Assembly (NCBI GenBank): GCA_938002705.1 | Contig: CALLAG010000245.1 | Coordinates: 1-11,887 of the forward strand | Source: an uncultured Saprospiraceae bacterium | GTDB lineage: Bacteria > Bacteroidota > Bacteroidia > Chitinophagales > Saprospiraceae | Direction: 5' to 3' | Length of the DNA stretch: 11,887 bases | Part shown: in pieces, positions 1 to 6,999 of the stretch | Layout: each line of letters starts with the position of its first letter | Position numbering within the stretch: the stretch's first letter is position 1 | Notes under the pieces: model-generated | Told to the model about the DNA's origin: nothing | Databases searched by the model: none | What the model saw: the letters and a program-made list of their open reading frames with translations, nothing else | Translations under genes and position numbers: made by a program

Positions 1-522
1 GATGTTAAGATTCTTGGTATCATAGGTACTCAGTTATTTAGCGGAGAGCTGTTACATATAGATAATGATAACAATCTTATCCAAGTCTATCCGCGATCCT
101 ACTTTAACCAGCTCAGCCGTTCTGCTTATGTGAAGGCGTCTATAGATGTGATAGAAGATTTTGTAATCCTACCGCTCACTATCTCTGGTACATCGTATAA
201 TTTTATTCTCGATACAGGAGCATCTACATCATTTATAGATCATAACTTATTAGAGCCTATTTCCTCTATAATAGAATTATCTTCTCAGTCGACTAATATT
301 ATTACAGCAGGTAAGGATAGCTATGACACTCATAAGGTAAAGTTGTCTAAAGCCAAATTAGCTAATCTTGCGATCCTTGATCTCGAATTAGGTGTCTCAG
401 ATTTTCGCTCTATGTCAGAGGAAGTTGGATTGCAGATACATGGTATCTTAAGTCTTGATCAGTTGCCTATCCGGGATATTCTCATCGACTTTGAGGGAAC
501 CAAAATCTATGTAGGGCTCTAA
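1..522 (+). CDS. Retropepsin-like aspartic protease, 3' part (5' end outside window)
   Basis: The frame is open from base 1 and encodes at least 173 residues, so the gene starts upstream. The GTG at 130 is internal and is not a credible start. Two related segments are visible. Residues about 6-31 (GIIGTQLFSGELLHIDNDNN) look like the C-terminal strand region of one aspartic-protease lobe. A second complete lobe follows, with the catalytic-type motif LDTGAS (Asp at about residue 71) and a closing segment GILSLDQL...ILIDFEGTKIYVGL. This is the D(T/S)G-to-GILG...D architecture of the retropepsin/aspartyl-protease family, which Bacteroidota often carry as a tandem two-lobe single chain. It would hydrolyse peptide bonds using one Asp from each lobe. 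The first catalytic Asp and any signal peptide are outside the window. The substrate is unknown. The 3' end meets the convergent TRIC gene with only 3 bp between. Confidence 0.8.
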   Translation, partial: DVKILGIIGTQLFSGELLHIDNDNNLIQVYPRSYFNQLSRSAYVKASIDVIEDFVILPLTISGTSYNFILDTGASTSFIDHNLLEPISSIIELSSQSTNIITAGKDSYDTHKVKLSKAKLANLAILDLELGVSDFRSMSEEVGLQIHGILSLDQLPIRDILIDFEGTKIYVGL

Positions 523-525
523 GCA

Positions 526-1140
526 TTATCCATAACTTTGCTTGTGGAAATTTAAAGACCATGCATTCTTAATTGCGAAGTATCTTATCAGAATAACTAT
601 TCCTATGGAGCTAATAATACTGGCATCTTCCTGTACATGAAAGTGTCGTAATGCAAGATAAGTAGCACCGCCTATAATACATGCAGTGGCATAGATTTCC
701 TTACGGAAGATAAGTGGAACTTCGTTAGTCAACACGTCTCTGATCACACCACCAAAGCAGGCAGATACAACTCCCAGAATCAGACAATTCTCTATATTTA
801 TATTATAAGACATTGATATCCTTATACCTAATATTGTAAATAATCCAATTCCTACGGTATCAAAAAGGAACATGCTTTTTCTAAATTTGACAATATAGGT
901 CCTAAGAAAATAAGCGATCATGTAGGCGATCAGTATCACTACGAAATAGGATCTATCAGTGAGCCATCCTACAGGAAATCTTCCAATCAATAGATCCCTA
1001 ATCGTACCGCCGCCTATAGCTGTTACAAATCCTATAACTAAGGATCCTACAAGATCAAATCGCTTCTCGATAGCTGTCAGCACACCTGATATCGCAAATA
1101 CTCCAGTTCCAAACAAATCAAGGAAATATATCCAACTCAT
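526..1140 (-). CDS. TRIC / UPF0126 family membrane protein (putative cation channel)
   Basis: This 204-residue, strongly hydrophobic protein has the internal duplication typical of UPF0126 (YadS/YicG), now classed with prokaryotic TRIC (trimeric intracellular cation) channels. Each half carries a glycine-rich kinked helix followed by a conserved Arg-Asp: GGGTIRD at residues 43-49, then LLIGRFPVGW, and FGGVIRDVL at 129-137. The early segment GTGVFAISGVLTAIEKR (11-27) is also family-typical. About seven hydrophobic segments are seen, ending in a basic tail, and the length matches the usual 200-215. It should sit in the inner membrane. Characterised relatives conduct K+ as trimers, but the role in this organism is inference. 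The ATG at 1138-1140 gives the expected short N-terminus. The gene is divergent from the gamma-glutamyltransferase and convergent with the protease gene, so it is probably transcribed alone. Confidence 0.88.
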   Translation of the reverse strand: MSWIYFLDLFGTGVFAISGVLTAIEKRFDLVGSLVIGFVTAIGGGTIRDLLIGRFPVGWLTDRSYFVVILIAYMIAYFLRTYIVKFRKSMFLFDTVGIGLFTILGIRISMSYNINIENCLILGVVSACFGGVIRDVLTNEVPLIFRKEIYATACIIGGATYLALRHFHVQEDASIISSIGIVILIRYFAIKNAWSLNFHKQSYG

Positions 1141-1244
1141 TTATAATTCTTAATTTAGAATATATAAAGTTAGCTTTTGAATAGATGAATTAATAAATAA
1201 GACCATTATAGTTCAGCTATTACATTCATTAAACTTCTGTCTAT

Positions 1245-2948
1245 ATGCCATATGTTATTATAATATCCCTCCTCTTGTTATCCTATACGACTCAGTCACA
1301 AGCAACTCTCTATGAGCTTGATGCCATACATCACCCAGTTATAGGCAGTGATGGTATGGTAGCTTCTCAGCATCCTGTGGCAACGCAGGTAGGCATGGAT
1401 ATACTTGAGCGAGGTGGCAATGCTGTGGATGCTGCAGTAGCGGTCGGATTTGCTCTGGCTGTAGTCTTGCCACGAGCGGGCAATCTTGGTGGTGGAGGAT
1501 TTATGTTGGTGTATGATAGTGATACTAAGAGTACCAAGGCTATTAACTATAGAGAGTCAGCTCCTGCAGCTGCTACCCGAGATATGTATCTGGATGATAA
1601 AGGAGTTGTAGATTCAGACTTATTTAATCAAAGTTATCTCTCTATCGGTGTGCCAGGCACTGTAGCTGGGCTTTGTCACGCCTTAGAGCAGTATGGTACT
1701 ATGAACCTTAAGGATGTCATTAAGCCTGCTATTAAGTTAGCGAAGAAAGGATTTTCAGTTACTTATGATTTAGAATTAGTACTCAAGAAATATGAAAACC
1801 GACTTAAAGTGAGTGCAGAGTCTAAGGGTACTTTCTATAAGCAGGATAATTATTTCAACCATGGCGATATACTAAGACAACCGAAGTTAGCATGGAGCTT
1901 AAAGCAAATAGCTAAGAAAGGTAAAAAAGCATTTTATCAAGGAGCGATTACAGATCGTATTGTCAGTGATGTAGCTAAGCATGGAGGGATACTAAGTCAC
2001 TCTGATTTTAGTAATTATAAAGTTAGCGTAACTGAACCTGTTATGGGATCTTATAGAGGATATGAGATCGCTTCTATGCCGCCGCCAAGTTCTGGAGGTG
2101 TGCATCTTATTCAGATGCTTAATATCTTGGAGGGTTATGATGTAGGTTCTTTTGGTCAGAACTCTGCAGCGGCTATCCACCTGATGGCAGAATCTATGAG
2201 GTTAGCTTATGCTGATCGCAGTAAGCACATGGGGGACCCTAAGTTCTGGGATGTGCCAGTAGAAGGCTTACTGTCTAAAGATTATGCTAATGAATTAAGA
2301 AGTCAGATTAAGTTAGATACAGTTAATATATCTTCTACGATACTTCCAGGTCAACCACAAGATTATGAAAGTGAAGAGACGACACACTTCTCAGTAGTAG
2401 ATAAGTGGGGTAATGCGGTATCTAACACTTATACGCTCAATTTTAGTTTTGGGACAGGCCTTATCGCTGAGGGGACTGGTATCTTACTCAATAATGAGAT
2501 GGGAGATTTTGCAGCTAAGCCCGGTGCCTCGGATGCTTACGGACTGATAGGAGGTGTTGCTAATGCTGTAGAGTCTCACAAGCAGCCACTAAGTTCTATG
2601 ACACCTACCATAGTGCTACGTGATAATAAGCCTGTACTTATAACAGGAACTCCAGGAGGCAGTCGTATCATCACTACTGTCCTACAGATAATATCTAATA
2701 TCATAGATCATAATATGAATATCGCAGAAGCAACTCATGCTCCCAGAATCCATCACCAGTGGTATCCTGACAAGTTATACTACGAGCATGGACTTAATGT
2801 AGATACCAGAAATGTACTAAGATCAAGGGGGCATATTATGGAGCAGAGAGCGGCTATGGGTAGTACACAATCGATATTAATTAGGGATGGACTGCTGTTA
2901 GGTGCATCAGATCCTCGTCGGCCTGATGGCGCTACTATGGGTTATTGA
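1245..2948 (+). CDS. ggt: Gamma-glutamyltransferase (glutathione hydrolase), exported
   Basis: The 567-residue precursor aligns along its length with bacterial gamma-glutamyltranspeptidase (E. coli is about 580). It transfers or hydrolyses the gamma-glutamyl group of glutathione and related peptides outside the cytoplasm. An N-terminal hydrophobic stretch ending near SQA (residue 20) looks like a signal peptide. It is unusual in lacking Lys/Arg before the core, but a TAA at 1230-1232 excludes a longer start. Visible family residues are R103-E104 (substrate carboxylate), TTHFSVVD with the autocleavage nucleophile at T379, T397 in the following TYTLN, E418 and D421 in the NNEMGDF segment, PLSSM with S450/S451, and the TPGGSR oxyanion loop at 469-474. 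Self-cleavage before T379 would leave a 189-residue small subunit, almost the E. coli size. The DFAAKPG lid-loop segment is present, unlike in the lidless Bacillus type. The gene is divergent from the TRIC gene; the next gene starts 64 bp later. Confidence 0.95.
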   Translation: MPYVIIISLLLLSYTTQSQATLYELDAIHHPVIGSDGMVASQHPVATQVGMDILERGGNAVDAAVAVGFALAVVLPRAGNLGGGGFMLVYDSDTKSTKAINYRESAPAAATRDMYLDDKGVVDSDLFNQSYLSIGVPGTVAGLCHALEQYGTMNLKDVIKPAIKLAKKGFSVTYDLELVLKKYENRLKVSAESKGTFYKQDNYFNHGDILRQPKLAWSLKQIAKKGKKAFYQGAITDRIVSDVAKHGGILSHSDFSNYKVSVTEPVMGSYRGYEIASMPPPSSGGVHLIQMLNILEGYDVGSFGQNSAAAIHLMAESMRLAYADRSKHMGDPKFWDVPVEGLLSKDYANELRSQIKLDTVNISSTILPGQPQDYESEETTHFSVVDKWGNAVSNTYTLNFSFGTGLIAEGTGILLNNEMGDFAAKPGASDAYGLIGGVANAVESHKQPLSSMTPTIVLRDNKPVLITGTPGGSRIITTVLQIISNIIDHNMNIAEATHAPRIHHQWYPDKLYYEHGLNVDTRNVLRSRGHIMEQRAAMGSTQSILIRDGLLLGASDPRRPDGATMGY

Positions 2949-3012
2949 TCTCTATAGACTTTATAGTATACAGGTATCATATGAAGACGCTTAATTATAA
3001 TACCTTTACACT

Positions 3013-4323
3013 ATGAAAAGTGCAGTAAAGACCCAGCAAGAATTACTCTCCAAATTAGGTATTAAGGACCTCACGCCTATGCAGTCGGAGGCCATATTAG
3101 CTATCAAGAGTGTGCCTTCGGTGATGATTCTATCACCCACAGGTACTGGTAAGACAGTCGCTTTTCTGTTGCCTATCATTGAGAAACTTGATCCTGAGAG
3201 TACAGCTGTACAAGCAGTGATCATAGCTCCCTCACGAGAGCTCGTCTTGCAGATAGAGCAAGTCGCAAGAAATATGGGAAGCGGTTATAAGATCAATGCA
3301 TTCTATGGGGGCAGAAACTTCAGTAAGGATAGGCAGGACTTGAATCATACACCGGCTATCATCGTAGCGACGCCAGGTAGATTAGCTGATCACTTAAGGA
3401 GAGAGACTTTTGACATCCGACATATAGAGACACTGGTATTAGACGAATTTGATAAGTCTCTCGAAGTAGGATTTGAAGAGCAGATGACAGAGATATGTCA
3501 TGCCTTATACAACATCAAAAAGACGATTCTCACATCTGCTACTCAGGGTATAGAAGTGCCAAGTTTTGTAAAATTCGAAAGACCAGAATATATTAATTAT
3601 CTCAAAGAAGGTGTCACAGAGTTAACTATTAAGAGAATAGTATCTCCTGATAAGGATAAGCTTGAGACACTATATAATGTGCTATGCCATCTTGATGCTA
3701 AGCCATGCATCATCTTCTGTAACTTCAAGGAAAGCATATCTCGAGTCAGTGAATATTTAGAGAATAAGGGTATAGAGCACGGTTGCTTCTATGGCGGTAT
3801 GGAACAAAAGGATAGGGAGCGAGCATTGATCAAATTTAGAAACGGGACATACAGGATACTTATCGCCACCGACCTTGCAGCGAGAGGTATAGATGTGCCA
3901 GAGATACAATATATCATACATTACCATCTGCCTATCAGGGCAGAAGAATTCACCCATAGGAATGGACGTACGGCTCGTATGCATAGTGATGGTACAGCTT
4001 ATGTCCTGCATTGGCAACATGAAGACTTGCCAGACTTCATAGATACAGAAGAGATCGAAGAGCTAACCCAACATAATCTACCAGAGAAGACAGGATGGAT
4101 AACCTTATTTGTATCTGGTGGTCGAAAAGATAAAATCTCTAAAGGTGATATCGCTGGACTATTTATGAAACAAGGTGGTTTAGAATCTTCAGATATTGGA
4201 TTGATAGAATTAAAAACAGATTGTGCATTTATCGCAGTTAAGAAAGAGCACTTCTACCGTATCATGGAGACCTTAGATAATAAGAAATTGAAAACTAAGA
4301 AAGTAAGGCTCAATAGAATATAA
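3013..4323 (+). CDS. dbpA: DbpA-like DEAD-box ATP-dependent RNA helicase (23S rRNA)
   Basis: This is a 436-residue superfamily 2 helicase with all main motifs in order: Q motif with LTPMQ (20-24), Walker A SPTGTGKT (41-48), PSREL (73-77), TPGRL (120-124), motif II DEFD (144-147), SAT (175-177), IIFCN (233-237), ATDLAARGID (285-294) and HRNGRTAR (315-322). The last 75 residues hold the DbpA-specific RNA-binding domain, with the signature TLFVSGGRKDKI (364-375) followed by GDIAGLF. In E. coli DbpA this domain recognises 23S rRNA hairpin 92 near the peptidyl-transferase centre, and the enzyme works in late 50S assembly. Motif II is DEFD instead of DEAD; the acidic residues needed for ATP hydrolysis remain. 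The gene is followed after 26 bp by rlmF, which also acts on 23S rRNA, and the two probably share a transcript. The ATG at 3013 places the Q motif at the usual distance. Confidence 0.92.
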   Translation: MKSAVKTQQELLSKLGIKDLTPMQSEAILAIKSVPSVMILSPTGTGKTVAFLLPIIEKLDPESTAVQAVIIAPSRELVLQIEQVARNMGSGYKINAFYGGRNFSKDRQDLNHTPAIIVATPGRLADHLRRETFDIRHIETLVLDEFDKSLEVGFEEQMTEICHALYNIKKTILTSATQGIEVPSFVKFERPEYINYLKEGVTELTIKRIVSPDKDKLETLYNVLCHLDAKPCIIFCNFKESISRVSEYLENKGIEHGCFYGGMEQKDRERALIKFRNGTYRILIATDLAARGIDVPEIQYIIHYHLPIRAEEFTHRNGRTARMHSDGTAYVLHWQHEDLPDFIDTEEIEELTQHNLPEKTGWITLFVSGGRKDKISKGDIAGLFMKQGGLESSDIGLIELKTDCAFIAVKKEHFYRIMETLDNKKLKTKKVRLNRI

Positions 4324-4349
4324 GTCTCACAACAATAAGGTCCCCTACA

Positions 4350-5288
4350 ATGGCAAAACAAAAGTCAGTATTACATCCGAAGAACAAACATCACGGTAAT
4401 TATAATTTCGAATTACTTGTACAAAGTAATCCTGAACTCAAGGAGTATGTACACATGGCTAAGTCTGGTAATCTGTCTATTTCATTCCATGATCCTAATG
4501 CGGTCAAGGCACTTAATAAGGCCCTATTGTATCATTTCTACGATCTACAATATTGGGATATACCAGAGGGGTATCTATGTCCAGGAGTGCCTGGTAGAGC
4601 AGAGTATGTACATTATATTGCTGACCTATTATTCACAACCAATAATAAAAAATCTGTCAAATCTGATAATATCAAAGGTCTCGACATCGGGACAGGCGCC
4701 AGTTGTATATATCCGATAATAGCTGCCGTTGATTATAAATGGTCGATGGTAGGTACTGATATAGATGAGACTGCCATCCAGTCTTCCAATAAGATAGTGT
4801 CATCTAATGAGATGCTGAAAAGTAAGATAAGAATAGTATTGCAAGAGGATAGCAAGTCTATATTCAGGAATATATTAGGGCCTGATGATTACTTTGATTT
4901 TACGATGTGTAATCCACCATTCTATAGTTCTAAGGCAGAGGCATTAGCGGCTTCTGAGCGTAAGAACACTAATCTCAACCCTAATCCCTCTAAAGCTAAA
5001 AGTAATTTTGGTGGGACAGCATCAGAGCTCTGGTGTGATGGAGGAGAGTATGTATTTATCCGTAAGATGATCAAAAGGAGTAAAGCATATGCACAATCTT
5101 GTTATTGGTTTACCTCATTAGTATCTAATATTAAGCACGTAGAACCACTACAAGTAGAATTAGAAAAACTCAATTGTGAAGAGACTAAAGTCATAGATAT
5201 TATGCTGGGTAATAAAAAGACACGAGTCTTGTGTTGGTCTTTTTTGAGTGATAAGCAGAAGGCAGCTTGGAGAGCTTTGAGGTGGTAG
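4350..5288 (+). CDS. rlmF: 23S rRNA (adenine(1618)-N6)-methyltransferase RlmF
   Basis: The 312-residue product matches the RlmF (YbiN) family, which uses S-adenosylmethionine to methylate N6 of A1618 in 23S rRNA. The N-terminal signature LHPKNKHHGNYNFELL (8-23) and the IPEGYLCPGVPGRAEYVHY block (71-89) are highly characteristic. The SAM-binding loop is LDIGTGAS (111-118), followed by the acidic ribose-binding strand VGTDID (134-139). The adenine-N6 catalytic motif is NPPFYSS (188-194), and a family segment NFGGTASELWCDGGE lies at 219-233. Length and domain order are normal. It follows the DbpA-like helicase by 26 bp, consistent with cotranscription of two large-subunit biogenesis genes. A long AT-rich inverted repeat about 20 bp after the stop may end the transcript. 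Confidence 0.95.
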   Translation: MAKQKSVLHPKNKHHGNYNFELLVQSNPELKEYVHMAKSGNLSISFHDPNAVKALNKALLYHFYDLQYWDIPEGYLCPGVPGRAEYVHYIADLLFTTNNKKSVKSDNIKGLDIGTGASCIYPIIAAVDYKWSMVGTDIDETAIQSSNKIVSSNEMLKSKIRIVLQEDSKSIFRNILGPDDYFDFTMCNPPFYSSKAEALAASERKNTNLNPNPSKAKSNFGGTASELWCDGGEYVFIRKMIKRSKAYAQSCYWFTSLVSNIKHVEPLQVELEKLNCEETKVIDIMLGNKKTRVLCWSFLSDKQKAAWRALRW

Positions 5289-5310
5289 ATACTATACCAA
5301 CTAATTGACT

Positions 5311-5333
5311 TTTTAGTAAATGCTTTACTAAAA
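5311..5333 (+). terminator. Possible rlmF transcript terminator (AT-rich perfect inverted repeat)
   Basis: Ten bases, TTTTAGTAAA at 5311-5320, are repeated perfectly in inverted form at 5324-5333 around a TGC loop. An outer ACT/AGT pairing (5308-5310 with 5335-5337) can extend the stem past one bulged T, and ACTTTTATTAT follows. The position, 22 bp after the rlmF stop, fits a terminator. The stem has only one G-C pair per ten and no clean T tract, so it could instead be an operator for the downstream TonB-like genes. Confidence 0.4.
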
Positions 5334-5379
5334 TAGTACTTTTATTATAAGTTAAACTAAAGCTAAACCTAAGCAGTAA

Positions 5380-5411
5380 TTGACTGTAAATGGTTGTATT
5401 AATTTATTTTG
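5380..5411 (+). promoter_or_regulatory. Candidate Bacteroidota-type promoter for the TonB-domain gene pair
   Basis: TTATTTTG at 5404-5411 is one base from the Bacteroidota -7 element TAnnTTTG. A TTG at 5380-5382 lies 21 bp upstream, close to the expected -33 spacing. It sits 28 bp before the first ATG, downstream of the possible rlmF terminator. The match is imperfect and the DNA is AT-rich, so chance is possible. Confidence 0.3.
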
Positions 5412-5439
5412 AATCTTATTTAATTAATCAATATCAAGA

Positions 5440-5928
5440 ATGCCAAGTATGAAGCCACTATCATTAATCGTTTTTGTATTTCTATCGGTTACCCATATCT
5501 ACGGACAAAAACAAAAATCGACAATAGAAATTTCAGCACCTAATACAACAGTTCCTGCAGTCCCTCAAGAGCCTAAGAAAGTTGTAGAAGTAATGCCAAG
5601 ATTCCCTGGATGTGAAGAAATGACTGATGTAAAGGAAAAGACCACATGTTCTCAGACAAAACTTTTACAATATGTATATTCTAATCTCATATATCCTGAA
5701 CAAGCTAAAAAGGATAAAGTAGAGGGTACCGTCTATGCTCAATTTAAAGTTATGAAAGATGGGACTTTATCAGATGTTAGTATATCAAGAGATATCGGAA
5801 GTGGCTGTGGAGATGCCGTTTTAGATCTACTTAATAAAATGAATGAAGAACATACTTGGATACCTGGTATGCAAGAAGGTAAGCCTGTATCTGTTCAGTT
5901 TACTTTACCTGTCAAGTTTAGGCTTTGA
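5440..5928 (+). CDS. Exported short protein with TonB C-terminal domain (copy 1)
   Basis: The 162-residue product has an N-terminal signal-like segment ending in YGQ (about residue 23), a short linker rich in Pro, Val and Lys (38-50), and a TonB C-terminal fold from about residue 75 to the end. Family marks are NLIYPEQAKK (82-91), EGTVYAQFKVMKDG (95-108), the WIPGMQEGKPV turn (140-150) and the final FTLPVKFRL. TonB normally spans the inner membrane and touches outer-membrane transporters through this domain. Here there is no long periplasmic Pro-rich spacer, and the hydrophobic start looks cleavable, so an energy-transducing role is doubtful. Three cysteines (C58, C70, C123) are matched in the neighbouring paralogue. 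The start may be the second ATG at 5449 (MKPLSLIV), which aligns better with the paralogue. Partner and function are unknown. Confidence 0.85.
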   Translation: MPSMKPLSLIVFVFLSVTHIYGQKQKSTIEISAPNTTVPAVPQEPKKVVEVMPRFPGCEEMTDVKEKTTCSQTKLLQYVYSNLIYPEQAKKDKVEGTVYAQFKVMKDGTLSDVSISRDIGSGCGDAVLDLLNKMNEEHTWIPGMQEGKPVSVQFTLPVKFRL

Positions 5929-5957
5929 TTAAATAGCTGTTACTAATAACTTTCAAT

Positions 5958-6431
5958 ATGAAATATCTATCAGTATTTATCATTATGATACTCTCTCTAT
6001 CTGTAGCTTATGCTCAGAAAGATGACTTATCCTCAGAGTCACAGGACCTTGACACAATTGTTGATGAAGATAAAATATTTAAAGAGGTAGAGGAGATGCC
6101 AGTGTTTCCCGGATGTAAGAATGAAAAAAGCTATAAGTCAAGATTTGATTGTGGTAATGTCCAATTGGTAAAGTTTATTTCCAAAAATCTAAAGTATCCT
6201 AAGATAGCGAGAAAGAATAAGGTAGAAGGTAGGGTCTACGTCCAGTTTGTAGTTAACAAAGACGGTACAGTATCAGATATTAATATTGTGAGAGATATCG
6301 GTTACGAGTGTGGAGATGCAGTCAAAGATGTCATAAAAGCGATGAATAAAAAATACAGATGGGCACCTGGTAAGCATGAAGGTAAAGCAGTTAGAGTGTT
6401 GTTTACATTGCCGATAGACTTTAAATTATAA
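5958..6431 (+). CDS. Exported short protein with TonB C-terminal domain (copy 2)
   Basis: This 157-residue paralogue of the preceding gene starts 29 bp after its stop and is presumably cotranscribed. A clear signal peptide (MKYLSVFIIMILSLSVAYAQ) has a probable cleavage site after AYA at residue 19. An acidic linker (about 21-45) leads to EEMPVFPGC (45-53) and then the TonB C-terminal domain: NLKYPKIARKNKVEG (77-91), VYVQFVVNKDGTV (93-105), RWAPGKHEGKAV (134-145) and FTLPIDFKL at the end. Cysteines C53, C65 and C118 correspond to C58, C70 and C123 of copy 1; with an exported protein they could form a disulphide, which is inference. No membrane anchor remains after signal cleavage. Annotation pipelines would call it energy transducer TonB, but domain content supports only a TonB_C-fold exported protein. 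Confidence 0.87.
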   Translation: MKYLSVFIIMILSLSVAYAQKDDLSSESQDLDTIVDEDKIFKEVEEMPVFPGCKNEKSYKSRFDCGNVQLVKFISKNLKYPKIARKNKVEGRVYVQFVVNKDGTVSDINIVRDIGYECGDAVKDVIKAMNKKYRWAPGKHEGKAVRVLFTLPIDFKL

Positions 6432-6487
6432 AATAATTGACAAACCCAGAATATTTCATTTTCATATTGATTTATTAATGTAATTAA

Positions 6488-6731
6488 ATGTTTTTTCAAT
6501 ATATCGTTTGCTCATCAAGATGAAGCTCCACCAGCATCTACGCCAGCAGATATTTCTGAGCTAGAGCCGCTTTTTTAAGATAGTCGAAGAAATGCCACGG
6601 TTTATTTGATGTGAGGATGTTGTAGATTCTGATGATAAATGTGAGGATTGCCAAAGAATTGGTATTAAAGATATATTTATAACTTAAACCTGAATTATGC
6701 ATTAGAAATGAATAATCCACCCTATGAGTAG
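6488..6731 (+). pseudogene. Decayed third copy of the TonB C-terminal-domain gene family
   Basis: Reading three frames in turn recovers a broken relative of the two upstream genes. From 6498 the frame gives NISFAHQDEAPPASTPADIS and then ELEPLF, like a signal-peptide end plus linker, and stops at a TAA. A run of six T at 6571-6576 appears to carry one extra base. Shifting there gives KIVEEMPRF at 6577-6603, then I, a TGA stop at 6607-6609 where the paralogues have PG, and then CEDV, preserving the EEMPRFPGC block. Further on, a TAA (6685-6687) is bypassed in another frame, giving YNLNLNYALE, which resembles the NLIYPE/NLKYPK block. The TonB_C core beyond this is not recognisable. The 5' limit is uncertain because the original start has decayed. 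Confidence 0.72.
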
Positions 6732-6739
6732 ACGAAATA

Positions 6740-6940
6740 ATTGTTAGCCAATGATTTGTCATAGGTTAACCTCATACGAGCCTGATCGACTTTGGGAGCA
6801 TCGTGCCTGACATTTATTTTTAACCATTTTGGTTATCATTAAAACTTCATAGGCTATTGAAAATCAATCTTCTGTTATCCGATAGATTTTCTATCGCATA
6901 ATACTGGTTAAATGAAATACCTGATGTCAGTATAGATGAA
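6740..6940. other. Intergenic stretch without recognisable gene
   Basis: No convincing coding frame was seen on either strand. Two small perfect hairpins occur: TAACCA-TTT-TGGTTA at 6821-6835 and CGATAGA-TTT-TCTATCG at 6880-6896. Neither has an adjacent T tract or a gene they clearly serve. The C-terminal part of the decayed TonB-like gene would be expected here but cannot be recognised. Confidence 0.5.
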
Positions 6941-6943
6941 AAC

Positions 6944-6971
6944 AAAAAAGAGTGACCCGAAGGGCCACTCT
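6944..6971 (-). terminator. Intrinsic terminator of katG
   Basis: On the minus strand the 10-base arms AGAGTGGCCC and GGGTCACTCT pair around a TTC loop (6949-6971) with one G-U wobble, directly followed by six T (complement of 6944-6949). This is a textbook rho-independent terminator 29 bp after the katG stop. On the plus strand the same stem has an A-C mismatch and a weaker downstream T stretch, so the minus direction is favoured. Confidence 0.88.
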
Positions 6972-6999
6972 CTTATTTTTCATATTGTAGATTAGGATA

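Noticed and set aside
959..1153. Plus-strand 64-codon open frame
   Set aside because: It is antisense to the conserved start of the TRIC/UPF0126 gene and has proline-rich shadow composition.
1141..1244. Promoter elements between the TRIC and gamma-glutamyltransferase genes
   Set aside because: TAGCTTTT (1171-1178) and, on the other strand, TAACTTTA (complement of 1165-1172) are each one base from TAnnTTTG. Neither has a suitably placed TTG upstream, and the region is so AT-rich that chance matches are expected.
5311..5333. Inverted repeat as a mobile-element end or attachment site
   Set aside because: There is no partner copy elsewhere in the window, no transposase and no target duplication. 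A terminator or operator after rlmF is simpler.
6538..6762. A 74-codon minus-strand open frame
   Set aside because: It runs antisense to the decayed TonB_C gene, which explains the sequence better. The translation has no recognisable features.
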